From the NCBI GenBank assembly GCA_020881915.1, contig JAJFPB010000014.1:62001-126000 (forward strand): a stretch of 64,000 bases of DNA. Reading direction: 5' to 3'. Source of the DNA: Paramyrothecium sp. XJ0827. Lineage: Eukaryota > Ascomycota > Sordariomycetes > Hypocreales > Stachybotryaceae. Of this stretch, positions 22,469 through 35,239 are shown in pieces. The notes under the pieces were generated by a model that was given only the letters and a program-made list of their open reading frames with translations, was not told the DNA's origin and ran no database searches. The position numbers and the translations under genes were made by a program. Within the stretch, counting starts at the first letter, position 1. Every line of letters starts with the position of its first letter.

Positions 22469-25084
22469 GGCGTATAGCGAGCGCGCATGGTTTCTGCGAT
22501 GCTCAAGTGGGCTTCAATATCCGCTCCGCAAAACTTCACTGATCGAGCGCATCTGCTGGGGAAGCGGCGGGGACTCCAAGCGCAGGCGGCGACAAATGAC
22601 AGCTACAGTCAGCCCTGATGCGCTCCCAGGGGGGGGTGAGGGGCTCGGAAGGGGTTTTGGGGGATCAGGTCTGTCTGTCGTTGCTTTTTTGTCTCGCTAC
22701 AATTTCCCGGACGTCCAACCACCGCAAGACGTGGCGTCGCAGCAGCAAGTCACACAGAGGGCGGAGGAGGAGGAGGGCTGGGCGTCGCCATGACTGGCAA
22801 GGCTACGGTTACGGTCGCAGTTGCAGGCGATTATTGGGCTAGCAGGCTCGCCTAAAATTCGAGCGAGGGCAGACGAGGGCAGTGCACGAGCATGTCCCAC
22901 TGGTCGAGATCTAGCTGCGACAGGGATCTTCCCGTCCAGTGTCTGGGCCACCGTCCACATCGCGAATGCCGATTGGGTACCGTAGTAGTTTGATTGGGGG
23001 TGGCCAGGGCTTGGGAGAGCGAGTTGATAAGGTCCTGTTCCCCGTAACGGGGTCTGCTCTTCATTAACTGATCTGACGAGCCACGAGGAGTTGCATTTGA
23101 GTTGCGGATCAAGACCCTGGAGGGACAGGAGACAGGAGAAAGGAGACAGGCGGGATTAAAGAGGCGCCAGCGGCTACCAAATGATGATTAGCGTTTAGCC
23201 CAAGCCCATGTGTCTCTACGGTGCTCTGTGCTCTGTACCAAGATCGCAAATGATCTGCCCACTCACAAAGCGCGAGTGGCCGCCGGATTTGCCACACCAT
23301 GCTGGCTCAGGGTGGCTGCCATGCATGTCTCCCAGTTCGGCAACCCGATGTCTTGTTCCCGCAGCGCCCATCAGATAAGTCCTGGCTGGCTGTTATCTCC
23401 TGTGCACAAAGTCGGGCTGATGTGCATCGAGTGTCGGCGTCATTGCTCGGCAACGTGTCGCAATTCCGCAGCCGCAGCCACAGAGCCAGGGGTTGACGCA
23501 TCGATTGATTGATTGAGACGTCGGGCTTTCATTTCTCTTCACGGTATCAAACATGCTACAATTGAGAACAAAGTTGAGAACGAAATCATCGCAATGTCCA
23601 CCAAAGACAACAAGAACCAATTGCGCGCACAAGGAGCCAAGTGCTTCGAAATGCGGGTGGGATTCATGCAAATATCCGCCCACTATTCTCGCTCTCTACG
23701 AGAAGTCGGCTGACTCGACGGGAACAAGATAAAGAGATGTGATTTGGAGCTACGACAAAATTATCCGGGATCTCTACCGCTTCGTAAAGTAGGCACTTCC
23801 ATATCGCCGCAATGTCGGATGGGCAATAGAGTTCCCGCGCACCAACATGACCATAGCAAGACATCCCGATGATCCCAGTCCAAGAAGGGTGCTAGGCCGG
23901 GTAACTGCCCACAAAAGGGCCCGCAAAGCGACATCTCTACTCTTGGCCAGCTTAAGCTTAAGGCAGTTTATAGTTCACCCTACGGCTTGAAACAGCAGCC
24001 AGCGTGATCATCAGATGGATTGTGTGAATGAAGCTGCTGAAAGGAAATGCTTGGTTGCCGTCGGCTTTGTAACGAAGGGTGGGGGAATCCCATTGTAGAT
24101 GTTTTAGGGCGTGTCCATCACTAATGTGTCGGCCCCGAGTTACGCAGAAGTGTGCTTGGTTGCGATCTACGCTGTTACATCAGCCTCACCCACCCGACGC
24201 TGCTTTGAGACCATGCCTATAAGCCTTCAACATGGTGATAAACCTCTCGCTCACAAGACAATGCAGGCAGGATGATAATAGCCGGCCTTCCGTCTATGCA
24301 TTCGCATCCCTTCCCACAACCCCCAATCAACGCCAGCCAAGCCTGCAATGTGAATCGGACGAACATCTAGAAGGAGACTATTACGTAGTTGGTTAAGGCG
24401 TTCACCCAACGGCATCTGCGGGGTTAGAGCGCTGCTTATCCGCATCTAACTTCTCGACGATAGCTCGGCTTCGCTTCCTGCATGGTTCTTGGAACTGCCC
24501 TTGACAACTACCCGTTTGGGAATCGACCGCCATGCCGTCTCATGGGACTTATGCTTAGCTTCGGCCGTCGCCCATACAAAACTCCTCGACAACAGGGTTT
24601 GCTAGAAGGTCGCCGAGCTTCCACGACGTCAGCCTCCTCCCTTGACCCTCCCCCAAGATGGCATCTCTTCTTCCAAAGGCGGGGCTTTGACTCCCTTCAT
24701 TCGTCGGCTGGCCGATGCTTCTGCGGGATGTTTATCTCTCCCTCCACAATTCGTTCCCCTCATCGAATTGGGGCGTCCGCGTGGTGTTGGCGGGGGCCAG
24801 CTAATGGGCCGTTCGTAGCTACCGAGCTCCAATTCTTGATCTGCGCAGTGACGGAGCCAATTGGTCAATGGGCGGCTGACATGTCGTGATCGTCCTGTGC
24901 CATGGCTTGCAAGAAAACATATAATGGGGGGGGGAACGCCTGCTCCTCGCGATCGTGATTCTCGGTGAAGCACGGCAGCAGGGCTGATCTATCCACAATA
25001 TAGGCGACTTCTTCCTTCCCCTACCTATCTCGATATCTGCTGTGTCACCTCACGTGTCCTGGACAACCGAATAAAAGCTCCAAC
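22469..25084. other. Divergent intergenic region (2.6 kb)
   Basis: This lies between the leftward channel gene and the rightward metallopeptidase gene. It contains G-runs near 22629 and 24927 and scattered short frames, none with recognisable protein features. No RNA gene or repeat family was recognised. Confidence 0.45.
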
Positions 25085-27492
25085 ATGCGTCTTTCTGTTC
25101 TCACCTTGGCGACAGGTGTGGCAGCTTGCGGTCGCGACTTGTTATTCACGAAGCGGCACACCCATCGCCAGCCAATTCGTAAGCGCAACGACCAGTGGCC
25201 ACCCGTTCTGACGGAGCAAGAGACGATTCTTGTCAACTCGTTTGACAACGTCACCCTAGACGAGTGGTCCGACTACTACGGGCACCAGAACAAGCTTGCC
25301 GGCCTGGGGCTTGAGGCCTCTCAGTGGACGGCGGATCGCTTCAGCGAGTACGGATTTGACTCTCACCTGTCCGAGTATCATGTATACCTGACCTACCCAG
25401 TCCACCAGTCTGTGTCTGTCACATGGGCCGATGGGCGCACTGAGGCCGTGAACCTCGTTGAGCCGGTGCTTCCGGAAGACGATGTGACTGGGCGCCCGGA
25501 CAACCAGCCAACCTTCCACGGGTATTCGGCCACTGGCAATGTGACGGGTGAATACTTTTATGTCGGGTAAGCCAAGAGCGGCCGGAATTAAGTGCGGGAT
25601 GATACTGATGTGTATTAGACGGGGTTCAATCGAAGACTTCGAACGCGTCAGAGAGCTTGGTGTCGAGATTGAAGGGAAGATTGCACTCATTCGCTATGGT
25701 GGTCTCTTCCGAGGCCTGAAAGTCAAGAACGCCCAAGATTTTGGTGCGATCGGTGTGATCATCTTCACCGACCCCGGCGATGACGGCCTACACACCGCTG
25801 CCAATGGATTCGAGGGCTATCCCAGTGAGTCCACACCCTCGAGAGAAAGCATACCATACTGACATGCCTTCCTAGACGGCCCTGCTCGTCACCCTCAGTC
25901 AGTCCAGAAGGGCTCGACGCTCTTCCTCTCGACACGCCCTGGTGACCCTACCACTCCTGGGTATCCGTCACACGAGGGCGCTCCGCGGGCAGGCATCTCG
26001 GATGTAACGCCATCAATTCCCTCCATTCCCATTTCATACGCTGCTGCTGAGCCCCTGCTGAGGGCTCTGAACGGCCACGGTATCAATGCCGATACCGTCA
26101 ATCGCACCATTTGGGCTGGCGGCCTTGACGCAGACTACTCCACTGGTCCTGCCCCCGGTGTCACGGTTTCTGTGAACAACGAGATGGAAGGCAAGATTAC
26201 GCCGATCTGGAACGTCATTGGCACCATCAACGGAACCAACTCGGACGAGACGATTGTTATTGGTAACCACAGAGACACTTGGATGATTGGCGGTAACGGC
26301 GACCCCAACTCGGGATCTGCGATTGTTGTGGAATTGGCCAAGGCTTTCAAGAAGCTTCAAGACGGTGGATGGAAGCCAAAGCGCAACATGTGAGGGCTGA
26401 TCCTGCCACGAATATCTTGTCGTACAAAGGCTAACATGGCATGTGTAGTGTTCTTGCCTCCTGGGACGCCGAGGAGTATGGCTTGGTTGGATCCGTCGAA
26501 TGGATTGAGGACCATATCAACTGGCTGACCGAGACCACCGTTGCTTATCTCAACATCGACGTCGGTGTGTCCGGCCCTCGTGTTGGACTCAGCGCAAGTC
26601 CGGAATTACACAAGATCGGAACAGATCTCTTCAAGAAGGTCATTGCTCCCAACAACGGCGCATTCAACGAATCGCTCTACGACTCGTGGCAGCGCGATGC
26701 TGCTGGAGAGGTTGGCGTTCTCGGCAGCGGTAGCGATTACACCGGATTCGTGCATTCCGGCATCAACTCTGTAAGTGATGCCCCAAGAAGACGAGCCGAA
26801 GCGGAACTGACACAAACGCCAGCTGGATATTGGCTCGAGCGGCGGAGCGCAGGACCCCGTGTGGCAGTATCACAGCAACTACGACAGCTACCACTGGATG
26901 GCCACGTTCGGCGACCCTGGTTTCCATCAGCACCGAGCGGTCGGCCAGTATCTGACCCTTCTCGCATATCACCTCGCTGACGACGAAGTTCTTCCGATTG
27001 ACGTGCAAAACTACGGTGTGGAACTCCGCGCATACTATGACGATCTGTCCGAATTCGTCGAAGAGAATGGCGCCGATCTTGATTTGTCCGAGTTGTCTGA
27101 TGCCATCGACGTCTTCGTCGGTCGCGCCGAGGAGGCAAAGAACCTAGAGCAGCTTGCAGTAACACTGAACGACCATGACCTCATCCAGGTTGTGAACCAC
27201 AAGTACCGCGACTTCCAACGCGGCTTCATTTCGCAAGGAGGACTCCCCGATCGCGAATATTACCGCCATGCCATCTTCGCACCAGGACTTGATACTGGTA
27301 TGTATCGCCCATTTCTAGTGACGCAAACAGATGTGCAAATGTTCCCCTCTAACTTTGTCAATAGGATATGCCGCTGTTACTTTCCCCGGCGTCACGGAGG
27401 GAATCCAATACGATCGTGTGTCCGATGCAGAGGCATGGGTGACCAAGGCTGCGAATGCCATTCTCCGGGCCGCTGATATCCTAAAGACGTGA
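25085..27492 (+). CDS. Secreted M28B metallopeptidase, glutamate carboxypeptidase II / transferrin-receptor-like
   Basis: Six exons: 25085-25566, 25619-25824, 25876-26389, 26449-26770, 26823-27297 and 27365-27492. They give about 708 residues with consistent phases. A short signal peptide (MRLSVLTLATGVAACG) is followed by a PA domain (about 150-290, including IEGKIALIRYGGLFRGLKVKNA). The M28 catalytic domain has all co-catalytic zinc ligands visible: His in GNHRDTW (about 360), Asp in GDPNSGSA (about 372), Glu-Glu in WDAEEYGL (about 408), Asp in LNIDV (about 436) and His in YHSNYDS (about 524). The helical dimerisation domain closes the protein. It should trim acidic or other C-terminal residues from peptides outside the cell or in the vacuole. 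All catalytic residues are retained, so it is probably active, unlike transferrin receptors. The true substrate is unknown. Confidence 0.93.
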
Positions 27493-28632
27493 AGTAGCAT
27501 GGGGTTATAATGATCGTCATGCAAAATGACGTTACGGAGTAGAAGCCAATACTAGCCAAGATTCGATGAGGCCTGGACCGCGTGTTTGGACGTTTGATGC
27601 TCTAGATATGTGACGATTGATCTAGGACCACCCACACACCCAGTCTGCCTTTTTACCAGGCAATGGATGGTCGAAAGAGGTCACGCGAGCACATTCTTGA
27701 TTTCGAAATGTTTGTGAAGCGTGTGCCTAAATTCCGTCAATAGACACCTGTATGCCTCCGGTTGCTTCGGAAGACGACAGGACACATCTCATCGCCCGCA
27801 GGTGAATCTACCACGGCAATTCTTCGAGTTTGTAACGATGACGAGAATTAGAAATGCTGCCTTGTGTACAGCACCCGTCAGGTGAATCGGCACGTGTGTC
27901 CATCAAAAGACAGCGGTGAGCAGCTTGTTCCTCACAGTGTGTACGATGAGCCACACAACGCCCCGAGAAATACTGGAAATGAGCGTATAATGGTTAAACC
28001 ACCGTAGATGGTGATCGTTTTAACAGCCTCGACTGGATCTTAGTCACACGATGCAAGAACATAGGCATCCTCTGCCTGATCATCTTACTCAGGCCTTGGC
28101 CGGCGTGGCGAACCCGATGGGAAACTCACCAGCTAGCAGAGAGCTTGGAGCTCTGGGCCAACTTTAAAGCCAATAACCAGTATGCTACCAGTCCTGAAGA
28201 AGATCAACCAGACGAAAACCGAGCGCCATGAGCCTGTAAAACCCCATTCTTGGGTCTGAACCATAATGCTTTATATCAGGCAGCTCAAATTGTTGTGACC
28301 AAAGATAAGCTTCGGCTCTTGTGAATATGAATTACTAAATCGCGTTGTCGTTTGGAATAGAGAAGCCCGACATCCATGATTACCTTCTCGCAGGCCGCGA
28401 TTAACTCTAAGTAAATATCCTTTTAGCTGTTGGCGAAGCCTAATGAAATCTTCGCACCAGCACTAAGTTGTCGTATATCTTTCGGCAAATTTCTACTACT
28501 TAGCCGGCTTGAGTTTGGTCTAAACAACGGATTGTCACTTATATTTCTAGAATTTGTGATATTCTGATCATCTGATCCTCTAGTGGATAGTGGTGTGAAT
28601 GCTGTTGGAAGAAGCGTTCGTCTCCTCCATCT
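27493..28632. other. Intergenic region (1.1 kb), convergent
   Basis: This separates the stops of the M28 gene and the leftward DUF3176 gene. Bases about 28260-28570 are AT-rich with stops in all frames, possibly a decayed repeat. No gene was recognised. Confidence 0.4.
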
Positions 28633-30810
28633 TCAGCACTGGGTAGGCTGCTCGCCAAGGGGGAGTACCTCGTTTTGCTCTGCTGCGACTAGAATCACCA
28701 AGCCGCCTTTGGCCCTCCTGTTTAGCTCAGGAAGCGTCTCCGCGCCTGCAAGTATCTTCGCTGCTTGAAAAGACTGGCACATTGTGGCCAGGGAGCTAGA
28801 TTTGAATGAGGGTATACAGGCGTCCCTTTTTGTTGATACCCTGATTGTTATGGCACAGAACATTGATCCAGCTAAAACAAACGCTGCGTGAAGAGATATC
28901 CAATACCATTTGACGAAATAAAGTGTTGTTGGTAAGTTGATAAGCCCAACCTCAAATCCAGTTCCTCCAGCCGGAATCTTTCCGATTGGTGATTTTCTGT
29001 TGTGCGGGTCAATGACCGGTAAAGGACTCCCACCAAGTTGAGAACGCATGCTGTTCGTCATGGCAGTAGCAAGCTTTTCGAATGATTCGACGACGCTAGT
29101 CCCTTCGCCGGCCCAGATCCCACTAACCAATGGCGGATCGAAATTCTTGTTACACGAAAAGCCGTTGAAGCCGACCACACCTTTGCCCAGTAGGTCTGCA
29201 ACAACGCTCCCCGCGTCTTGTAATGCCAGAAGCCGGGGATTTCTGAAAGAGTCTTGAAAATACGCACTGATGGCTTTAATGCTTCCTTGAGATACAGTAT
29301 AGGTTGAGCCATCTGTGCTGTTTGGATCTCGAAGTTTCAAAGGCTTCATAGATGCAACAGAATAATTTCTGTTGAATTCTAGACTATAAAGTCCATCCTC
29401 TGAAATAGGGACGGCTTCAGGCACCCGGTAGTTTGGCAAGTCGAAATCGATGGGTCGCCATGAGGTAGGATCACGAACAATGCCCGTAATCTCATTCACG
29501 ATTTCCTGAAGAACGTTGCCTTCGACACTCGAATCTATCGTTTTCACACAGTAGTAAAGAGCACATTCCTTGGCTAACAATGGAACATTCGGCCAGTATA
29601 GCCAAGCTCTGTTTTGGTAGTCATTGTCGTCGTCGTCGTTCCAAGGGCGCTGAGTCGAAGAGTTGTGACGTGCAGCAATCAACCGCGCCTTATGAAACAC
29701 CTGTAGCTGATCGTAATCTTTATATATGAAGCTCGTAGACCAGATCATGGTATTGATGTCGCCCATCGTGACTGTCTGGCTCGGATTGCTGGTTCCAAAT
29801 GAGGTCATTTTGTAATTAGGAGCCATTGGGTGCTTATCATCATTATTTTCTTCGTGAAAAGTGATCTCCGTAGGACTGCCTTTGGGGTTGGCGATGAAAT
29901 GCCCATTTGGTAGTGCAAATGCGGTTGATCCTTCTTTGGAGAATGGTTCGAAGACTGAAACGCCTGCCAAATTCTTTTGCGGCATGACAAGGTCGAGGAA
30001 GTTCAGAACATCCCCGGAATTCTCCACTCTCCGTAGCTGAGAAGTCAAATCTGCACACCGATGGCATACACCAAGAGTCTCAAAAGTCGGCCATGTACAG
30101 CTTGTGCCTGGACAGTGCATCTCAACCTGATGTCGGACGGTCTCCACCGAGCTCGAAAGTGAGGTGAGGATCGCAGCCTGCAGTGAAACATCCATAACCG
30201 TTGTTGCATATGCTAGTTTTTTTCCGCGATCGCCTGTCCCCTTGCTTGGTGCATCCACACTTGGGAAAGCAAACCATCCGCGCCTATAGCCTGTGCTACG
30301 GGCTATGGTTGCGTGGACTCCAGATATGTTATCGATGAGTTTGATACCGGGCTTGATCTGAACAAGTTGTTGGGTAATTGGTTCGACAAGCATAGCGAGT
30401 ATGATGAGGCTGACGCCGAAGCGCAGAGTTAAACTGTGTTCCTTGGTCAACAGATGGTTGCCAAAAGAGTCAGAGGAGGTAGCGTACGGCGTGGCTTTGC
30501 GCCAAACAAGAATAGAACTCCCAAGGGGACCACGACTCGCCAAATCGATCCTTTCAAAATCCATAAGTCTCCTCTCCTTTCTACTAAAAAGAATCCATTT
30601 CCATTGACCCACGCATTCGGAAATGCTGAAGATCATGAGCGCTTTCATGGTAACTGACAAGATGGCAATCATGGTGTTCAGAGTTATGCCACTCCACGAA
30701 ACCATGGGCCTTCCATCAAAAATCACCAAGAGAAGGACCAGTATCACTAGAGCGATGAATGAGGCTAGTAAAGCACCGAGCTCAAAAAGCCATCTTCGGA
30801 TATTTAACAT
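28633..30810 (-). CDS. DUF3176 family membrane protein
   Basis: A single-exon gene of 725 residues with a clear ATG. The N-terminus shows the DUF3176 pattern: two membrane segments (about 8-30 and 42-62), separated by a short loop with DGRPMVSW and GITLNTMIAILS. These are followed by ECVGQWKWILFSRKERRLMDFERIDLASRGPLGS. A third TM (about 125-148) precedes a long, Cys-containing, probably extracellular region (about 150-630) with several Asn glycosylation sequons. A last TM (about 635-660) leads to a short tail. The family is abundant and often expanded in filamentous ascomycetes and has no known function. A role in sensing or surface interaction would be speculation. The frame is intact with no stop or frameshift. 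Confidence 0.85.
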   Translation of the reverse strand: MLNIRRWLFELGALLASFIALVILVLLLVIFDGRPMVSWSGITLNTMIAILSVTMKALMIFSISECVGQWKWILFSRKERRLMDFERIDLASRGPLGSSILVWRKATPYATSSDSFGNHLLTKEHSLTLRFGVSLIILAMLVEPITQQLVQIKPGIKLIDNISGVHATIARSTGYRRGWFAFPSVDAPSKGTGDRGKKLAYATTVMDVSLQAAILTSLSSSVETVRHQVEMHCPGTSCTWPTFETLGVCHRCADLTSQLRRVENSGDVLNFLDLVMPQKNLAGVSVFEPFSKEGSTAFALPNGHFIANPKGSPTEITFHEENNDDKHPMAPNYKMTSFGTSNPSQTVTMGDINTMIWSTSFIYKDYDQLQVFHKARLIAARHNSSTQRPWNDDDDNDYQNRAWLYWPNVPLLAKECALYYCVKTIDSSVEGNVLQEIVNEITGIVRDPTSWRPIDFDLPNYRVPEAVPISEDGLYSLEFNRNYSVASMKPLKLRDPNSTDGSTYTVSQGSIKAISAYFQDSFRNPRLLALQDAGSVVADLLGKGVVGFNGFSCNKNFDPPLVSGIWAGEGTSVVESFEKLATAMTNSMRSQLGGSPLPVIDPHNRKSPIGKIPAGGTGFEVGLINLPTTLYFVKWYWISLHAAFVLAGSMFCAITIRVSTKRDACIPSFKSSSLATMCQSFQAAKILAGAETLPELNRRAKGGLVILVAAEQNEVLPLGEQPTQC

Positions 30811-33360
30811 TTTGATACCATCTCAAGGGACCGGCTCTTTGATCGAATTGGGCATTTTCCTAAGGTGGTTGGAGGCTTGGACAATTTATGTTTTAGTCAA
30901 TTAGATGAACAATGAACCTGGCCAGGATTCGATGGAATATTGAGCCTTCTTGGGTGCCTTGCTACAAGGAATTGACACAAACCCCTGCCAAACTTGGTGC
31001 TTCTAGACCTGCTTTAGATAGTGTCTGTGATTGCTATGTCAGAGTCGCCCCCGATGTCACTATGCATGAGTCCATTTTTGTAGCCATCTACCCGGCTGTC
31101 CTTCAAAACAGGGCAAATGTTGCAGTAGGTGGATCTTCAGCGGGGCTTTAGGATCGATAGTGCCCGTCAACGGGCGCTCTTGGCTGAATGAATGTATGCA
31201 CAAGAAAAGGTGGCCCTAGACGGGGAGGCTGGTGGCCAATTGAAATTCGTAAAGAGATGCATCTATACGTATCCCGGGCGTAGCAAGCTTCAGGGGTAGC
31301 AATCTTCGATCGACCAAGCACGTCCGAGATTGGTGGAGTGTCTGCTTTAGGCATGCACCAGACCACGAGGATTCGAAGTTTAGAAGGACCAACATTACTT
31401 GACACGTGGTATCTTGGGTATCCTTTGGGCCGTTTCCAAGATTTTCCATTGATACCAAACCTAATGTCAAGATCCGAAGGGCCGCTTCAAAAAGCCAACA
31501 CAATGATCCCTTCTGAGGGTAAATGGCCATGTACGTGGGCAATTGACCTGAAATATGTGCGAACCTCGATAGGTCTTGTACTGGGTAGGTCATCCTCATT
31601 GCGGGTTCACTCCCGTTGTCATTAAATTGTGCTCGGTAAGTATCTGACCGTGATGCAGGGGCTCGGCCGCGTCGCCGCCACAGATCCGGCGGCAATGGCA
31701 TTAATTGTGCATGGGGCAGTGCTATGTATGCTGAGCACCTAACTCGAAAGAAGCAGGAGTCAGCCGTAAGGCAAAATCAAAGTCTGCCTAGTTGCGTTTC
31801 ACCCACATTTAGCTCTCCGGCCTTGATCTCTCTTGGTGAGCTTGGCATGGTTGCCTGCATCGAGGTGGGACGTACTCGTACTTTCTACATTATTTACCCG
31901 GGAAAACTGAGAAAAGCAATTGACCGGCTAATGCGGATCATGATTCTAGGTTGATTCTTGTTCATTCATCAAATCTCCTTTGTCGGCATTGGTGAGATTG
32001 GCGAAGCAAAAGGTCTGTATTTTTGAGTCGTGCTTCTCTCCCTGTGGTCCGTTACGGTGTAGGGAAGACTTGAGTTGACCGATTATATGTAGTGACTACT
32101 CACAATTCAGAATAGTTGAGCTGAATCGTCGTGCAAGCTGTCCAACAGCCATAGCATTGCTTAAAGCCTCCAAGTAAGTCGCCCAATAACGTGACGAGAG
32201 TCTCCTGTGCGAGAGAGGCACAGTCGACGTTTAACAAGTCTCACAATATTTGCGGTAGGACAAAGCGATCGGCGACTTGCCCACATGCGTCGTCGTCTTA
32301 ATATGCTTATTAAATACGACCTCAGGCAAGATATCCATCAGAGTACTCACAAGATTCAGTATAAGTGTGAGTTTGTATGTTAACAGACAGCCAAGGACAG
32401 ATGTATACTGTAACTTAACGTGCAAACCTGAAATTAGAACCTTGCCTTCTTGAAGGGATTTTTCAGTGCCCCATTTTTGGACCTTGCACATCTTCACCAG
32501 TAATCGCATCCATAATGATTTCATTACCTGGGGCCGAAACCGCAACTCTGAGCGACTTCACTGGGCCTTACAACCAGACACAGTCTTGGCTGGCGTTGAT
32601 ATGACTCACAGCCAAGCCGCGAGCTGTGGTTAGTCTTGTTATAGAGATGTTTCGTATTCAGTCCCGGGTACCGTACGGTCATTTTACGATGTGCCTTGAT
32701 CTTTTGATAGTAAGATTATTCGTTTCTATGTAATACAGCGACTCTGTGTCATGCTAGATAGTCTTGCGATCATAGGCGGAGGAAATGTCATTTACTCGCT
32801 CCATTCTCGTCTAATCATCCCATGCATCCTGCAATGGAACTAGCTCAAGTTGTTCCGTACCAATTATTATTCTGAACATTGCATCTGAGTCGGAAACGAT
32901 CGAGTGTGGATTGGCTCGGGTGCTAACCGAGAAAGCCCGGCTCTCATCCGGGCTCTCAGCCGGGCCTTCATCCTCATCCGAACCCCGCCCCAAGGTGAGC
33001 CGGTATCCAGTATCGCAAATGGCAACTGTTCCTGATTCCGGCAAGCAACCGAAGCGCAAAACACGTCCCCAGACTGTGGGAGCGGAATAGCTCTAGCGCG
33101 TGCAAGTTCATGACATTGAGTCGTGACACCGAGCAGCTCGGATAATAATCCGAAGCCAAGCACATCTGCGAAAACGTCGGGGAAAAGCTGCGGGATTTCC
33201 GCATTGCACGACAAATGGAACACTGGGGTCATGGGGCGCCGATCCACGGCGGGGCCAATCAAGTGGAGCGAGGGCCGTTCCTCTATAAGACCGACTCCAT
33301 CAAGATGTCGTGATGCTGAACGTGTCATCTCCTTCTTAACAAAGAAATCAAGTAGTAATC
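30811..33360. other. Divergent intergenic region (2.5 kb) with short tandem GC-rich repeat
   Basis: No recognised gene. Frames of up to about 160 codons lack domains. Near 32937-32970, three imperfect copies of CCGGG(C)TCTCA follow one another, about 400 bases upstream of the aldolase ATG. A TATA-like TATAAG at 33284 precedes that gene by 77 bases. Confidence 0.45.
33284..33289 (+). promoter_or_regulatory. TATA-like element of the aldolase gene
   Basis: TATAAG lies 77 bases upstream of the ATG at 33361, in the context CCTCTATAAGACC. Position fits a core promoter. Confidence 0.4.
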
Positions 33361-34302
33361 ATGGCTCCTCAAGTTCCACCGAGTGGTGTTTGGGCACCCG
33401 CCGTCACCTTGTTTGACCGTGAGACGGACAGCCTGCTCCCCGATGACCAGGCCAAATACTACAGCTACCTCGCCAAGAGCGGCCTTGCGGGCCTCGTCAT
33501 CCTCGGCACGAACGCAGAGACTTTGCTGCTGACCCGTGAGGAGCGCAAGGCTCTCGTCGGCATCGCACGCAAGGCGGTTGGCCCGGACTTCCCTATTATG
33601 GCGGGCGTGGGCGGACACTCGACGAAGCAGGTTCTTGAATATGTAGCCGACGCTGCTGAGGCGGGCGCCAACTACGTGCTCGTTTTGCCCGCGGCCTACT
33701 TTGGCAAAGCGACGACCCCAGCTGTCATCCAGGACTTCTACGCCGATATCGCAACCAAGGGCGCGCTGCCCATTGTCCTGTACAACTTCCCCACCGTCTG
33801 CAACGGCGTGGATCTCGACTCACAAACCATCGGCGACCTCGCCAGGAAGTACCCCAGCATCGTCGGCGTGAAGTTGACCTGCGGCTCCGTGGCCAAAATC
33901 ACACGCCTCGCAGCCGAGTTCCCCCCGGAGCGCTTCGCAACCTTTGGCGGACAATCAGACTTCCTGATCGGCGGCCTCAGCGTTGGGTCGGCCGGCACCA
34001 TCGCTGGGTTTGCCAATGTCTTCCCCAAGGTCGTCTCCCGCATTTACGACTTGTGGAAGAAGGGCGAGTTCAAGGAGGCCCTGGAGCTGCACCAGAAGGC
34101 AGCGCTGGCGGAGCAGGCCTGCAAGGCGGGCATTGGCCACGTCAAGTACGCGGCGGCCGTGAGCACGGCGGTGAAGGCGGGCATTGAGGGTGCGGTAGAC
34201 AAGATGGCACCCAGGAAGCCTTACCAGCCGCTGTCGCAAGCTGCGAAGGAAAGCGTGGACACGACGTTGGCGGAGCTTGTGGCCATAGAGAATGCGTTAT
34301 AG
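33361..34302 (+). CDS. DapA/N-acetylneuraminate-lyase family aldolase (4-hydroxy-2-oxoglutarate aldolase-like)
   Basis: A single-exon gene of 313 residues. This TIM-barrel family uses a Schiff-base lysine, seen here as Lys171 in VGVKLTCG, with Tyr141 in VLYNFPT as the conserved proton relay. The substrate-carboxylate loop reads GTNAET (about 49-54), where bacterial DapA has GTTGE-like residues. Fungi make lysine by the aminoadipate route, so a catabolic retro-aldol role on a 2-oxo acid (for example hydroxy-oxoglutarate or a deoxy-sugar acid) is more likely than lysine synthesis. It lies several kilobases from the quinate cluster and no QUTA-like site was seen upstream, so membership in that pathway is not supported. 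Substrate assignment is open. Confidence 0.88.
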   Translation: MAPQVPPSGVWAPAVTLFDRETDSLLPDDQAKYYSYLAKSGLAGLVILGTNAETLLLTREERKALVGIARKAVGPDFPIMAGVGGHSTKQVLEYVADAAEAGANYVLVLPAAYFGKATTPAVIQDFYADIATKGALPIVLYNFPTVCNGVDLDSQTIGDLARKYPSIVGVKLTCGSVAKITRLAAEFPPERFATFGGQSDFLIGGLSVGSAGTIAGFANVFPKVVSRIYDLWKKGEFKEALELHQKAALAEQACKAGIGHVKYAAAVSTAVKAGIEGAVDKMAPRKPYQPLSQAAKESVDTTLAELVAIENAL

Positions 34303-35239
34303 GCAGGGGATCCTGATGAGACTATTTGATGATTCGCAGCAAGTGATACAGTTAGAAATACCATTGCACGTGTTTCCCTCTTTTCCTTAACACCAAATTT
34401 GACCACTTTTGAAGTGAGATTGATTTTTGCTGTCTTTCCAAGAATACAAGTGATTAGCTACTGCATGAAGCGTGACTAGCCACAACTAAGTAGGCATCAG
34501 CTAACGATTACACACCGGAGCAGTGATCTGGGACTTGTTACGAATGCAAGCTGCAAAGTCGAAACACGATTAGGTAACGGCTCGAGCAAAGCCGTTGCTC
34601 TGAGAGATGGGGTTGGCGGATATACTGGCCTCGCAATTGGTTCTTCTTCGCACATTTCAAAATGTTTATAGCATACATGATTTCAACACTTCCAACAATC
34701 ACGGAAAACCTTCTAATGCACTCTGAATGACTGAATGACAAACAGTAATGTCGTTGAGCAGACGCGAAACCGGATTGCTATTCTGAAACTGAGACGGACA
34801 CGCATGAAATGGCCTCAAATCACGAACAATAGCTTCGTCAATAACCTCTTCCGATTATTGCACAAGTTTCCACTAATAAGGCATTCAGCGAATGTCGCAT
34901 ATGGCTCTACCAGAATTCACTTGGACCGGGCTTGTAAGAGGCTGTTCTGATGCACTGAATACAAATCGCTTCGCCAAAACTAACGAGAAAGAAAGTATCA
35001 TGTTATTTACTTCATGATAAATGTAAACGAAATCTACAAAATCGCATAATTATCGCTATAATAAGCTCTACTGTTTATATTCTATATGCTCGTCCTATCA
35101 TTCGTTCTCTAGCACCTTGGCTTTGTTCGTAAGATCCTAAAAATGAAGGCTCGAAAATTAGGTTGTTGGGAGGTCGTGTCTTCCGCGGCTGCGAGGGTAG
35201 TAATGGTGGCACTCGGCATCGTAGAGCCAAGTTGCTCTA
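34303..35239. other. Intergenic region with AT-rich core
   Basis: Convergent 3' flank of the aldolase and the dehydrogenase. Bases about 34960-35110 are strongly AT-rich and carry stops in every frame, as often seen in RIP-mutated relics, though no element could be identified. Confidence 0.4.

Noticed and set aside
31216..31701. 161-codon minus-strand open frame
   Set aside because: No domain, unusual composition, and no start or intron support.
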